Assembly: GCF_040436365.1 (NCBI RefSeq)
Contig: NZ_AP026369.1
Span: 186,001-250,000, forward strand
Source: Hydrogenimonas sp. SS33
Lineage (GTDB): Bacteria; Campylobacterota; Campylobacteria; Campylobacterales; Hydrogenimonadaceae
Length of the DNA: 64,000 bases
Direction: 5' to 3'
Part shown: piece by piece, positions 34,737-43,157 of the stretch
Numbering within the stretch: the stretch's first letter is position 1
Layout of the letters: each line of letters begins with the position of its first letter
The notes under the pieces: generated by a model
What the model was told of the DNA's origin: nothing
Databases searched by the model: none
The model's input: only the letters and a program-made list of their open reading frames with translations
Made by a program: the position numbers and the translations under genes

Positions 34737-34941
34737 ACCAATCCCTAACAAGACATTGGGGGCGTGTGTTTGGATAGCGTTGCGATTTGAGCGGCCTCTC
34801 TCCGTCAAGAAAACCGCGCGTGCCCGCAGGGTGCCGCAGGCATTAGCGGTTTTTAGGAGAGAGGCCGCGTCCCGCAGGGCAAATCGCACCCCCGCGTACC
34901 AAACGCACGAACCCAATGTTATTTTATTAATGGGGATTGGT
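34737..34941. repeat. 205 bp imperfect palindromic element
   Basis: The two halves are long imperfect inverted copies. ACCAATCCC (34737-34745) pairs with GGGATTGGT (34933-34941), ACATTGGG with CCCAATGT, CGTGTGTTTGG with CCAAACGCACG, TGCGATTTG with CAAATCGCA, GCGGCCTCTCTCC (34791-34803) with GGAGAGAGGCCGC (34856-34868), and AAAACCGC with GCGGTTTT. The centre holds CCGCAGG copies. It fills the gap between the radA stop (2 bp away) and the HicA-like gene. It has no ORF and resembles a foldback or miniature inverted-repeat element. Confidence 0.75.
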
Positions 34942-34942
34942 A

Positions 34943-36289
34943 TTACATCCACTCGACCACTTTGGCCACCTCTTCGGCGACGAAACATTTCATCGGCGTT
35001 TTGAAAGAGGGTTTTCTGGGAACGATCGCTTTGGTGAAACCCAGGGTGTGGGCTTCTCTGAGGCGCTGTTCGAGGTGGAAGACCTCACGGATGTCTCCGA
35101 TGAGGCTCACTTCCCCGATAAAGACGCTTTCGTCGCTCAGCGGCCGGTTGCGGAAGGAGCTGATGATGGCGGCGATGATGGCCAGGTCCGCCGCCGGCTC
35201 GGTGATCTTGATGCCTCCCGCGATGTTGACGAAAACGTCGTACTGCCCGAAGGGGAGGTCCAGCTTCTTCTCAAGAAGGGCCAGCAGCATCGTCAGGCGG
35301 CTGGCGTCGTAGCCGGTGGTGGAGCGTTTCGGGTTGCCGTACCCGCTGTCGGCAACCAGCGCCTGGACTTCGATGACCAGCGGGCGCGACCCCTCCATGA
35401 TGACGGTGACGGCGCTGCCGGCCTGGGGCTTGCCGCGGCTGAAGAATTTGGAGGCGATATTCTTGGCGCTGGTGAGGCCCGCTTCGGTCATTTCGAAGAT
35501 GCCCACCTCGCTGGTGCTGCCGAACCGGTTTTTGAAGCTTCTCAGCATCCGAATCTCCCGGCTGGCATCGCCCTCGAAATAGAGAACCGTGTCGACCATA
35601 TGCTCCAGCACCCGCGGGCCCGCGATGGAGCCCTCCTTGGTGATATGGCCGATGATGAAGATGGGAATCTGCTTCTCTTTGGCCAGGCGCATCAGGTCGA
35701 AGGTGATGGTGCGTACCTGGGTGACGCTGCCGGGCGCCGAGGGGACCGCTTCGGCATAGAGCGTCTGGATGGAGTCGACGATGACCAGGTCGTAGGCGTT
35801 GCGCTCCACCTCCGCCATGACGCTCTCCAGACGGATCTCCCCCAGCAGGTAGAGGTTGTCGTGGTTGGCGCCCAGGCGGTTGGCCCGCATCTTGATCTGC
35901 CCGCCCGACTCCTCACCGCTGACGTAGAGGATCTTTTTCCCCAGCGCCGCCAGGTTTCCCCCGATTTTGAGCAGCAGCGTCGACTTGCCGATCCCCGGGC
36001 TTCCGCCGATGAGCACCAGCGACCCCGGGACGATGCCGCCTCCCAGCACCAGGTCCAGCTCGTCGTCGCCGCTTGTGAAGCGGGAGACCTCCTCCTCTTC
36101 GATCTGGGTGATGGGGGTGGCATGGGCCGCGGCGGTTTGGCTTTTGGAGATTTCGTTCAGGACTTTCTGCTGTTGGGCCGTAAGTTCGACGAAACTCTCC
36201 CATGCCCCGCAGTTGGGGCATTTGCCCATCCACCGTGGGCTCTGCATCCCGCAGGCCTGGCATTCGTAGAGACTCTTTTTCTTAGCCAT
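34943..36289 (-). CDS. radA: DNA repair protein RadA/Sms
   Basis: The 448-residue protein has the N-terminal zinc finger CQACGMQSPRWMGKCPNCGAW, Walker A GGSPGIGKSTLL, the RadA-specific KNRFGSTSEVGIFEM motif and a C-terminal Lon-protease-like domain. It is a DnaB-like helicase/ATPase promoting branch migration of recombination intermediates. The length is normal. Its stop abuts the palindromic element. Confidence 0.96.
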   Translation of the reverse strand: MAKKKSLYECQACGMQSPRWMGKCPNCGAWESFVELTAQQQKVLNEISKSQTAAAHATPITQIEEEEVSRFTSGDDELDLVLGGGIVPGSLVLIGGSPGIGKSTLLLKIGGNLAALGKKILYVSGEESGGQIKMRANRLGANHDNLYLLGEIRLESVMAEVERNAYDLVIVDSIQTLYAEAVPSAPGSVTQVRTITFDLMRLAKEKQIPIFIIGHITKEGSIAGPRVLEHMVDTVLYFEGDASREIRMLRSFKNRFGSTSEVGIFEMTEAGLTSAKNIASKFFSRGKPQAGSAVTVIMEGSRPLVIEVQALVADSGYGNPKRSTTGYDASRLTMLLALLEKKLDLPFGQYDVFVNIAGGIKITEPAADLAIIAAIISSFRNRPLSDESVFIGEVSLIGDIREVFHLEQRLREAHTLGFTKAIVPRKPSFKTPMKCFVAEEVAKVVEWM

Positions 36290-36299
36290 GATGACTCGT

Positions 36300-36318
36300 G
36301 GGAGGGTGAGAGGGTGGG
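36300..36318 (+). other. Potential G-quadruplex motif upstream of radA
   Basis: Four runs of three guanines with loops of 1, 5 and 1 bases (GGGAGGGTGAGAGGGTGGG) occur on the plus strand just upstream of the radA start, so on the template-complementary side of radA. Further G-rich repeats (GGTGGGAAGGTGGGAAG) follow at about 36335-36352. Confidence 0.5.
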
Positions 36319-36367
36319 AACGCCGCTTCGCGGCTGGTGGGAAGGTGGGAAGTGTTGTATTGTGCTC

Positions 36368-36395
36368 CCAATGACCAATGACCGGTGACCAATGG
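36368..36395. repeat. AATGACC-type heptamers between radA and ftsY
   Basis: CAATGACCAATGACCGGTGACCAATGG contains AATGACC/GGTGACC copies in 7-base register, the same unit as the longer array at 54775-54814. It directly follows the ftsY stop. Confidence 0.5.
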
Positions 36396-37538
36396 CTACC
36401 CCTCCAGCTCTTCCGCCCGGTAGGCCCTCAGAATGGAGCCGTCCTTGTCCAGCACTTCGATGGTCTCCGAAAGGTCGTTGACGTTGAGGCGGTAGGTTTC
36501 ACCGCTTTTGCGGTCGGAGACGAAATGCTTGGAGAGCAGGTTGTAGCCGTCGTTGTCCAGCAGCTCTTCCAGTTTGGCCCGCTGGGCGTCGGTGAGGTTG
36601 TGCAGGTCGACGTTGTGGGTTTTTCCGGAGGAGGGTACGGAGCTCTTGTCTTCGATGAAGATGGCGTCGAGGATCGTGTTGACGAACGCCTGCGCATCGA
36701 AGGGGATCAGGTCCTCCGCCCGCTCGCCCACACCGATGTAGTAGATGGGGAGTTTGAGCTCGTCGGCGATGGAGAAAAGCGCGCCCCCTTTGGCGGTGCC
36801 GTCGAGTTTGGTGATGATGATGCCGTCGATGTCGATCATCTCCTTGAAGGCTTTGGCCTGGTTGATGGCGCTGTTGCCCTGGGTGCCGTCGAGAATCAGG
36901 ATTTTGCGGTGGGGCGCCGCTTTGTGCGTTTCGGTTGCGGGCATCGCTTTGCCGCAGACGCGGACGATCTTTTTGAGCTCTTCGGCGAGGTTGGTCTGGG
37001 TATGCAGGCGCCCCGCGGTGTCGATGATGACCCGGTCGAATCCTTTGGCCTTGGCGGAGCTGATGGCGTCATAGGCGACGGCGGAGGGGTCGTGCCCCTG
37101 CTTGGTGTAGACGATGGGGACGTCCAGCTTCTCGGCCCAGGTGCGGAGCTGCTCGATGGCGGCGGCGCGGAAGGTGTCGGAGGCACCCAGCATGACCCGC
37201 TCCCCTTCGCTCTTGTAGCGCTGGGCCAGCTTGGCGATGGTCGTGGTTTTGCCCGCGCCGTTGACGCCGACGATCAGCTCCACGAAAGGCTTTTCTCCTT
37301 TTGGCTCGATCTTTTCGGCTTCGTACATGAAGATGGAAACGAGGGTGTTGTAGAGCTGGACCCTCTTGACGCTCTCGGGCAGCGATTCGACGATCTTCTC
37401 CACCAGGTCGTAGGTGACGTCGGCTTCCAGAAGCAGGTCTTCCAGCTCGTCGCGGTCGATCTTCTCCCGTTTGACGGGTGCGTTGCTCTCGATGGTCTCG
37501 ACGGTCTTTTTGAGGCCGCGCTTGAGAAAGGAGAACAT
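36396..37538 (-). CDS. ftsY: Signal recognition particle receptor FtsY
   Basis: The 380-residue GTPase has the G1 motif VNGAGKTTTIAKLA, DTFRAAAIEQL, DTAGRLHTQ and TKLDGTAKGG in the SRP-family NG domain. The N-terminal A region is short and basic, as is common in Campylobacterota. It docks ribosome-SRP complexes at the membrane. It follows the TlpA-like gene by 1 bp on the minus strand. Confidence 0.96.
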   Translation of the reverse strand: MFSFLKRGLKKTVETIESNAPVKREKIDRDELEDLLLEADVTYDLVEKIVESLPESVKRVQLYNTLVSIFMYEAEKIEPKGEKPFVELIVGVNGAGKTTTIAKLAQRYKSEGERVMLGASDTFRAAAIEQLRTWAEKLDVPIVYTKQGHDPSAVAYDAISSAKAKGFDRVIIDTAGRLHTQTNLAEELKKIVRVCGKAMPATETHKAAPHRKILILDGTQGNSAINQAKAFKEMIDIDGIIITKLDGTAKGGALFSIADELKLPIYYIGVGERAEDLIPFDAQAFVNTILDAIFIEDKSSVPSSGKTHNVDLHNLTDAQRAKLEELLDNDGYNLLSKHFVSDRKSGETYRLNVNDLSETIEVLDKDGSILRAYRAEELEG

Positions 37539-37539
37539 C

Positions 37540-38124
37540 CTATTTCACCTCCCCCAGCGCCTCTTTGATATCGCTTTCGATCATCTCTTCGGGGACCATA
37601 CCGATGTAGTGGCGGAAATATTTGCCCTTGACGAAGAGGATCATGAAAGGGATGGAGAAGTTTTTGGGCTGGTGGAGCATGTCGGCGGTGGTGGTGGCGA
37701 AGTCGATGTTGTCGGGGGCGTTGGAGACGAAGTAGTTGATGCCGTGGCCCTCGATGAAGCGGTTCATCGCCGCGGTGCTTTTGGTTTCGATGAGGACGCC
37801 GATCACTTTGAGTTTGCCCTCGTACCGTTTCTGCAGGTCCGCCAGGTGGGGGATCTCAGCGCGGCAGGGAGGGCACCAGGTGGCGAAAAAGTCGATCAGC
37901 ACGACCGGCTCGGTGACGTTGAAGTCGTACCCTTTCTCCGTCAGCTTCGCAGAGATGGTCTCTTTGCCGTTGCCAAGAAGAAAACTCTCTTTTTTCTGGG
38001 GGGCGGCCGCTTCCGTTTTGCTCCGGGCCGGGGCGGCACTCTGCTCGTTTTTCTTTTCGCCGCATCCCGTAAAGCCAAGAAGTATGGCGAGAGAGGCGGT
38101 GAGGAGAAGTCGTTTTGTATTCAT
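37540..38124 (-). CDS. TlpA/ResA-like thioredoxin-fold lipoprotein
   Basis: The 194-residue protein has a lipoprotein signal (LAILLGFTGC, lipobox Cys) and a thioredoxin fold with active site FFATWCPPCRAEIP, the WCPPC type of TlpA/ResA that works in periplasmic disulfide reduction for cytochrome c maturation or protein repair. The start was set at MNTKRLLL because it gives the signal peptide; the frame extends upstream without features. It is upstream of ftsY in the same direction. Confidence 0.9.
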   Translation of the reverse strand: MNTKRLLLTASLAILLGFTGCGEKKNEQSAAPARSKTEAAAPQKKESFLLGNGKETISAKLTEKGYDFNVTEPVVLIDFFATWCPPCRAEIPHLADLQKRYEGKLKVIGVLIETKSTAAMNRFIEGHGINYFVSNAPDNIDFATTTADMLHQPKNFSIPFMILFVKGKYFRHYIGMVPEEMIESDIKEALGEVK

Positions 38125-38176
38125 GGACCAACCTTTGATAGAATAGTCGCAATTATATCCAAGGGGAACTGAAAAG

Positions 38177-38770
38177 ATGGACAAAGCGGCTTTTCGCAAA
38201 ATCTGCCTGGCGCGTTTGAAAAGAGCGGAGCGGACCGGGCGGTGGTACCGCAATCGCGCCGTCTTGCGAAAATTGGAAAAAATTATAAAAAAAACGAATC
38301 CGAAATCGATCCTTCTCTATATGCCGATGGGCCATGAAGTGGACGTGTGGCCGCTCTTTCGGCATCTTCGCCGCCGCCACCGTCTTTTCGTCCCTTTTAT
38401 GGAAGGAGAAAGTTTCAAACTGGTACAATATCGACTGCCTCTGTTTAAAAAACAGTACGGCATCTATGAACCGAGCAATTCACGATTTTATCTGACGAAT
38501 ATCGATATGGCGGTCGTTCCGGTCGTGGGGGTTGACGGACGATTTCGCCGAATAGGATTTGGAAAAGGCATGTACGACCGTTTTTTCGGATCACTCAAAC
38601 ACAAACCTGTCACCCTCTTCGTACAGCTGACTGCCTGCTGTACGAAAGAGCGTATCACCGACGATTACGATGTGGAGGCAGACATCTATATAACCCCCGA
38701 AATGACTCTATTTCGAGGAAAACGACATGATTACGGAAATTATCGTAGGAGGTGCGGCAGCCGCTATTAG
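38177..38770 (+). CDS. ygfA: 5-formyltetrahydrofolate cyclo-ligase family protein
   Basis: The 197-residue protein matches the 5-FCL family: ILLYMPMGHEVDVWPLF, the FVPFMEGESFKL segment and the ATP-binding VVGVDGRFRRIGFGKGMYDRFF near the C-terminus. It converts 5-formyl-THF to 5,10-methenyl-THF with ATP. Its end overlaps the rny start by 44 bp in another frame. It has lower G+C than its neighbours. Confidence 0.88.
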   Translation: MDKAAFRKICLARLKRAERTGRWYRNRAVLRKLEKIIKKTNPKSILLYMPMGHEVDVWPLFRHLRRRHRLFVPFMEGESFKLVQYRLPLFKKQYGIYEPSNSRFYLTNIDMAVVPVVGVDGRFRRIGFGKGMYDRFFGSLKHKPVTLFVQLTACCTKERITDDYDVEADIYITPEMTLFRGKRHDYGNYRRRCGSRY

Positions 38771-40262
38771 CGGTGCAGCGGCATATTTACTCACCAAACG
38801 CATTGAAGCTTCCAAATACGACGTCTATGTGGAGCAGGCGAAGGCGAAAGCGAAGGCCATAGAGCACGAAGCCGAAGCGGTGCTGCAAAATGCGAAGCTC
38901 CAGGTCAAAGAGGCCGAACTCGAGGCGAAACGCAAATACGAAGAAGAGATTCAGAAGCTCAATACCGAATACAATGCCCGCCTTTCTCAGCTGGAGAAGC
39001 GGGAAGCCCAGCTGGCGGAAGAGTGGGACGACCTCAAAGAGACGAAGAGGGAGCTGAAGAGTCTCGAAAACCGGGCGGAGAGCCTTCGAAAAGAGTACGA
39101 GACGAAACGCAACGAGGCGTTGAAGATATTGGAGAGGGCTTCGGGGCTGACGAAAGAGGAGGCCCGGGAGCTGGTTCTCAAACAGGTGGAAGAGGAGGAG
39201 AGGGCCGAGATCGCCCATATCGTCCGACGTTACGAAACGGAAGCGAAAAACGAGGCGAAGCGGCGTGCCAACTACATCTTGGCACAGGCGACGACCCGTT
39301 TCGCCGGAGAGTTCGCGGCGGAGCGCCTCATCAACGTCGTCCATCTGCCCGACGACGACCTGAAGGGGCGCATCATCGGCAAAGAGGGGCGTAACATCAA
39401 GACCCTCGAAATGCTGATGGGGGTCGATATCATCATCGACGATACGCCGGGCGCCATCATCCTGAGCAGTTTCAACCTCTACCGCCGCGCCATCGCCACC
39501 CGGACCATCGAGCTTCTCATCGAAGACGGCCGCATCCAGCCGGCGCGGATCGAAGAGATTTACGAAAAGGTGGTGGAAGAGTTCGACCAGAAGGTTCTCG
39601 AAGAGGGGGAACAGATCGTCGTGGACCTGGGCCTCTCGCCGATGCATCCGGAGCTGATGAAGCTGATCGGCCGCCTCCGCTACCGGGCCAGTTACGGGCA
39701 GAACGCTCTGGGGCACTCCCTGGAGGTGGCCCATCTGGCCGGCATCATGGCCGCCGAGATGGGTGGCGACGACACGCTGGCCAAACGGGCGGGTATCCTG
39801 CACGACATCGGCAAGGCGCTGACCCACGAATATTCGGGGAGCCATGTGGACCTGGGGGCGGAAGTGTGCCGCCGCTACAAGGAGCATCCGGTGGTCATCA
39901 ACGCCATCTACGCCCACCACGGCCACGAAGAGCCCGAGACCATCGAGGCGGCCGCCGTCTGCGCCGCCGACACCCTCTCCGCCGCCCGGCCGGGTGCGAG
40001 ACGGGAAGTACTGGAGAGCTTCCTCAAGCGGGTCAAGGCGGTGGAGGAGATCGCCACCTCCAAACCGGGCGTCCACCATGCCTACGCCATCAACGCGGGC
40101 AGGGAAGTGCGTGTCATCGTCAACGCCTCCCTGGTCAACGACGACGAAGCCGTCCTCCTCAGCAAAGAGATCGCGGAAGAGATCGAAAAGGCGGTGCAGT
40201 ATCCGGGCGAGATCAAAGTCAACGTCATCAGAGAGACCCGGGCGATCAACTACGCCAGGTAA
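38727..40262 (+). CDS. rny: Ribonuclease Y
   Basis: The 511-residue endoribonuclease has an N-terminal membrane anchor (ITEIIVGGAAAAISGAAAYL), a long coiled coil (residues ~30-190), a KH domain (GRIIGKEGRNIKTLEMLMGV) and an HD domain (GHSLEVAHLAGI; ILHDIGKALTHE). It starts bulk mRNA decay at the membrane. The last ~24 codons and the stop region are duplicated downstream at 40377-40463. Confidence 0.97.
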   Translation: MITEIIVGGAAAAISGAAAYLLTKRIEASKYDVYVEQAKAKAKAIEHEAEAVLQNAKLQVKEAELEAKRKYEEEIQKLNTEYNARLSQLEKREAQLAEEWDDLKETKRELKSLENRAESLRKEYETKRNEALKILERASGLTKEEARELVLKQVEEEERAEIAHIVRRYETEAKNEAKRRANYILAQATTRFAGEFAAERLINVVHLPDDDLKGRIIGKEGRNIKTLEMLMGVDIIIDDTPGAIILSSFNLYRRAIATRTIELLIEDGRIQPARIEEIYEKVVEEFDQKVLEEGEQIVVDLGLSPMHPELMKLIGRLRYRASYGQNALGHSLEVAHLAGIMAAEMGGDDTLAKRAGILHDIGKALTHEYSGSHVDLGAEVCRRYKEHPVVINAIYAHHGHEEPETIEAAAVCAADTLSAARPGARREVLESFLKRVKAVEEIATSKPGVHHAYAINAGREVRVIVNASLVNDDEAVLLSKEIAEEIEKAVQYPGEIKVNVIRETRAINYAR

Positions 40263-40276
40263 CAAGCCTTTTCGAT

Positions 40277-40376
40277 CTTCTCGAAATCTTTGATTTCGAA
40301 GCTTTAGGGGGGTGCAGGGGACACTTGTGTCCCCGCCAAAGCATGGGCTTCGCGCATGCTTTGCATCACATGGTCC
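40277..40376. repeat. Dispersed hairpin repeat, copy C
   Basis: CTTCTCGAAATCTTTGATTTC, GAAGCTTTAGGGGGG, hairpin GGGGACACTTGTGTCCCC, then GCATGGGCTTCGCGCATGC and the arm TTTGCATCACATGGTCC. The right end (GCTTTGCATCACATGGTCC, followed by AAAGGCGGT) is identical to that of copy D. It begins 15 bp after the rny stop. Confidence 0.85.
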
Positions 40377-40463
40377 AAAGGCGGTGCAGTATCCGGGCGA
40401 GATCAAAGTCAACGTCATCAGAGAGACCCGGGCGATCAACTACGCCAGATAGAAGCCTTTTCA
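40377..40463 (+). pseudogene. Duplicated 3' end of rny
   Basis: About 87 bp at 40377-40463 repeat 40187-40274 almost exactly (only the last few bases around the stop differ, AGGTAACAAG against AGATAGAAG), 190 bp downstream. It encodes the last ~24 residues of RNase Y plus a stop but has no start, so it is a dead fragment. The unit rny-tail plus copy C appears to have been duplicated or carried by the repeat. Confidence 0.85.
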
Positions 40464-40576
40464 ATCCAAAGGCGCAAGGCGCCGCGGGCCCGCTGCCGAA
40501 GCGGACACAGCGTCAGCGCAGGGACCGGAGCTTCGCTTCGGTCCCGTATTCGGCGGAGCCGAAATGAAAACAGATC
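40464..40576. repeat. Hairpin-rich segment sharing 25 bases with rnpB P12
   Basis: Positions 40482-40506 are identical to 11051-11075 inside the enlarged P12 region of rnpB and fold as CCGCT-GCCGA-AGCGG. The flanks carry further hairpins (GACCGGAGCTTCGCTTCGGTC; CGGCGGAGCCG-like). It has no coding capacity and ends at copy D. Confidence 0.65.
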
Positions 40577-40664
40577 GAAGCTTTAGAGGGTGCAGGGGAC
40601 ACTTGTGTCCCCGCCAAAGCATGGGTTTCGCTCATGCTTTGCATCACATGGTCCAAAGGCGGTA
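40577..40664. repeat. Dispersed hairpin repeat, copy D (5'-truncated)
   Basis: It begins at GAAGCTTTAGAGGGTGCAGG, has the hairpin GGGGACACTTGTGTCCCC, GCATGGGTTTCGCTCATGC and the same right flank as copy C (CATCACATGGTCCAAAGGCGGT). The CTCGAAATC...GATTTCG part is missing. Confidence 0.8.
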
Positions 40665-40900
40665 CCATCGCCGCACGATCACGGCGTTGCGACGGCATCG
40701 GCGCGTAGCTAAAGCTACGCCTCGCCGCCGCGCCTTGTGCTCGCACGACGCTGATGCCGCGGAGGATGGCATATACTGCATAACATCAGTTTTTAAAATG
40801 GCCGATATAAAAGAAAATATTCTTTTAGTCGATAAAAGCTATTGATTTTTTTTCTGTTTTGTGATTAAATCACCCAACTTCAAAAAGGAGTTTTTCAAGC
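40665..40900. other. Non-coding remainder of the rny-downstream gap
   Basis: This stretch holds an exact hairpin GCGTAGCT-AA-AGCTACGC (40703-40720), GC-rich short repeats (GCCGCCGCGCC), a repeat-arm trace CTGCATAACATCAGTTTTT (40780-40798), then an AT-rich segment (40810-40890) that probably carries the promoter of the next gene and ends in AAAAAGGAG before its ATG. No gene is seen. Confidence 0.55.
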
Positions 40901-41209
40901 ATGTCAGATATTAAAACGCCCAACCGATGCGGTCAGATCCAGGCACATTTTCGCCGTGAAGAACGATATGAAGGGTTGCAACTCGTATTCAAGGAGCATC
41001 CCGAACTGAAAGAGGAGATTCTTCGGGCCATCGAAGAGACGATGAAGGAGACGGGAGAAAAACCCGCCGTTTTCGAAAACAGTGAGAAAGCGGGAGAGAC
41101 GCCCTACGCTTTCTATATCGAATTCAACGACGATTACGACAAAGAGGGCGGAGATTTCTTTGAAATTCTTCTGAAAAAACTGGGCATCGACCACTGCGAA
41201 AACGACTGA
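40901..41209 (+). CDS. Small conserved protein, paralogue of the gene at 33520
   Basis: The 102-residue protein is homologous to the product at 33520-33798, with the shared C-terminal block NDDYDKEGGDFFEILLKKLG and then IDHCE, and an N-terminal RREERYEGLQLVF helix. No signal peptide, no membrane segment and no recognised family. AAAAAGGAG lies 12 bp upstream. It lies directly after a dense cluster of dispersed repeats and ends at a clear terminator. Confidence 0.75.
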   Translation: MSDIKTPNRCGQIQAHFRREERYEGLQLVFKEHPELKEEILRAIEETMKETGEKPAVFENSEKAGETPYAFYIEFNDDYDKEGGDFFEILLKKLGIDHCEND

Positions 41210-41233
41210 TCGCCTTTTAAGCTCCCTAACCAT

Positions 41234-41263
41234 CCCGGCCCTTATGCCTGGGCCGGGTTTTCC
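41234..41263 (+). terminator. Rho-independent terminator, overlapping the convergent CDF gene end
   Basis: CCCGGCCC (41234-41241), loop TTATGCCT, GGGCCGGG (41250-41257), then TTTTCC. The right half encodes the last residues of the convergent CDF transporter, an economical overlap. Confidence 0.8.
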
Positions 41264-42192
41264 TCCTTTCCCTTCTCGTTTTCAGTACTGTTGCCGGCAA
41301 ACTGCGGGTACTCCTCTTCATTGATTTGTGAATCGTCATAGGGATCCAGGTGGATGTTGATCAGCCAGTCGGCCCTGGGGTCGATGGCTTTGATCTTCTC
41401 CTCCACATTGTCGCCGATGCGGTGCGCTTCCAGCAGTGACATCTCCGGGTTGAAGACCAGGTGGACGTCGACGAAGTAGTCGTTGCCCGCTTTGCGGGTT
41501 TTGAGCCAGTGGTAGTCGGTGACTTTGGGTTCGCTCTTGATCGCCTCGACGATCTTTCCGACGATCTCGTCGTCCAACGCCACATCCAGCAGCATCAGAA
41601 CCCCTTCCTGAATCAGTTCGTAGGCGGAGTAGACGATATATACGGCGATGCCGATACCCAGGATGGCGTCGATGAGGTAGAAGTCGGTGAACTCGATGAC
41701 GAGGAGGGAGATGAGAATGGCGCCGTTGCTGAAGAGGTCGGTTTTGTAGTGGAGCGCATCGGATTTGATGACCATGTTGTCGGTCACTTTGGCCACATGG
41801 TTGAGGTAGGCGACCAGTGCGCCCGTCATGACGATGGAAAGAAGCATGACCCCGATGGAAGCGCCCATGTAGTGGAGCGGTTCGGGGTGGATGATCTTTT
41901 CGATCGCCTTGTAGCCGATGAAGAGGCCCGACATCGTGATGACGACCCCTTCGATCACCGCGGCGATCGCCTCGATCTTGCCCAGGCCGTAGTTGAACTT
42001 TTCGGTGGCCGGTTTCTCGGCGTTGGAGACGGCGAAATAGTTGAATAGCGAGACCGCCAGGTCCAACCCCGAGTCGATGGCGGAGGCGAGAACCGCCACC
42101 GAACCGCTGATGAGTCCGACAATCAGTTTGACGATGACTAGGATGGTGGCGACGGAAGAGCTGACGACGGTCGCCCTTTTTTGCATGGTCAT
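41242..42192 (-). CDS. Cation diffusion facilitator family transporter
   Basis: The 316-residue protein has six membrane helices and a cytoplasmic C-terminal domain of the CDF type. Metal site A is Asp40/Asp44 (AIDSGLDLA) and His148/Asp152 (ALHYKTD), the DD-HD arrangement of YiiP-like exporters of Zn, Fe or Mn. The C-terminal ferredoxin-like domain ([20 protein letters not shown]) is complete, followed by an acidic tail. The start is set at [10 protein letters not shown]; the longer frame runs antisense through cmoB. Confidence 0.92.
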   Translation of the reverse strand: MTMQKRATVVSSSVATILVIVKLIVGLISGSVAVLASAIDSGLDLAVSLFNYFAVSNAEKPATEKFNYGLGKIEAIAAVIEGVVITMSGLFIGYKAIEKIIHPEPLHYMGASIGVMLLSIVMTGALVAYLNHVAKVTDNMVIKSDALHYKTDLFSNGAILISLLVIEFTDFYLIDAILGIGIAVYIVYSAYELIQEGVLMLLDVALDDEIVGKIVEAIKSEPKVTDYHWLKTRKAGNDYFVDVHLVFNPEMSLLEAHRIGDNVEEKIKAIDPRADWLINIHLDPYDDSQINEEEYPQFAGNSTENEKGKEENPAQA

Positions 42193-42227
42193 ACGAAATC
42201 CTCGAATGAAAATTTCCGAGATTTTAC

Positions 42228-42233
42228 TATAAT
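42228..42233 (+). promoter_or_regulatory. -10 box 7 bp before the cmoB start (leaderless?)
   Basis: TATAAT ends 7 bp before the ATG at 42241, so transcription would begin at or next to the start codon and the mRNA would have no leader or ribosome-binding site. Confidence 0.55.
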
Positions 42234-42240
42234 CGGCTTT

Positions 42241-43155
42241 ATGAAAGATGAGACCCTGGAAAAAGTGATCGACGAACGGAAGCGGTGGCTGGAGTGGAAA
42301 AACATACGCCCCCTGCGGGAAGCGCTGGCGTCGCTGCCACAGCTGAAAGAGGTGGAGGTGGAGCTGGGGGACTGGGTGCGCCTGACGAGTCCCCGGGCCG
42401 ACGAAGCGTTCAAACGCCGCATTGAAGCGGTGGCCAAAATGATGAAACCCTGGCGAAAAGGCCCTTTCGACCTCTTCGGCGTCCGGATCGACAGCGAATG
42501 GCGAAGCGACAAAAAGTTCAACCTGTTGCGCCCCTATCTGGACCTGGAGGGCAAGCGGGTGGCGGATGTAGGGTGCAACAACGGCTATTACATGTTCCGG
42601 ATGCTCGCCATGCGGCCGGCCTCGGTACTGGGTGTCGACCCTTCGCCGCTTTTCAAGACCCAGTTCGACCTCATCAACCGCTATCTTCGAAGCGACAGGC
42701 TTCGTTATGAAATGCTTGGGATTGAACATATGCGGCTCTTTGCCGATATGTTTGATACAATCTTCTGTCTGGGGGTGCTCTACCACCGCAGCGACCCGGT
42801 GGTGGCGCTGAAATCGCTGAAACAGTCCCTGAAAAAGGGGGGCGAACTCTTTTTGGACACCTTCTACATAGAAGGGGAAGAACCGGTCTGCCTAGTGCCC
42901 GAATCGACCTATTCGAAGATCGGCAACATCCACTTCGTACCGACGATCCCGGCACTGGAGCATTGGTGCAAAAAGGCCGGTTTCACCGGTTTCGAAGTGC
43001 TCGAAACGGTCAGGACGGGCATCGACGAGCAGCGAAAGACACCTTGGATCGACGGGGAGAGCCTCGAGGATTTTCTCGACCCAGAGGATCCCGCGAAGAC
43101 GGTAGAGGGCTACCCGGCGCCCAGACGGGTGTATATCAAAGCGTACAGGAAATAA
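42241..43155 (+). CDS. cmoB: tRNA U34 carboxymethyltransferase
   Basis: The 304-residue protein matches CmoB, which uses carboxy-SAM to make 5-carboxymethoxyuridine at position 34 of tRNAs. The SAM-fold motif [15 protein letters not shown], the [19 protein letters not shown] segment and [16 protein letters not shown] are characteristic. I chose the ATG at 42241 because the upstream extension overlaps the divergent CDF start. The cmoA gene is not in the window. The thioesterase gene follows after 2 bp. Confidence 0.93.
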   Translation: MKDETLEKVIDERKRWLEWKNIRPLREALASLPQLKEVEVELGDWVRLTSPRADEAFKRRIEAVAKMMKPWRKGPFDLFGVRIDSEWRSDKKFNLLRPYLDLEGKRVADVGCNNGYYMFRMLAMRPASVLGVDPSPLFKTQFDLINRYLRSDRLRYEMLGIEHMRLFADMFDTIFCLGVLYHRSDPVVALKSLKQSLKKGGELFLDTFYIEGEEPVCLVPESTYSKIGNIHFVPTIPALEHWCKKAGFTGFEVLETVRTGIDEQRKTPWIDGESLEDFLDPEDPAKTVEGYPAPRRVYIKAYRK

Positions 43156-43157
43156 CG

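Noticed and set aside
40263-40900. CRISPR array in the repeat-rich gap after rny
   Set aside because: Repeats differ in length, are not regularly spaced and contain internal hairpins; no cas genes occur.
42181-42240. Upstream start of cmoB adding 20 residues
   Set aside because: It would overlap the divergent CDF start codon and the predicted -10 box; family N-termini fit the ATG at 42241.
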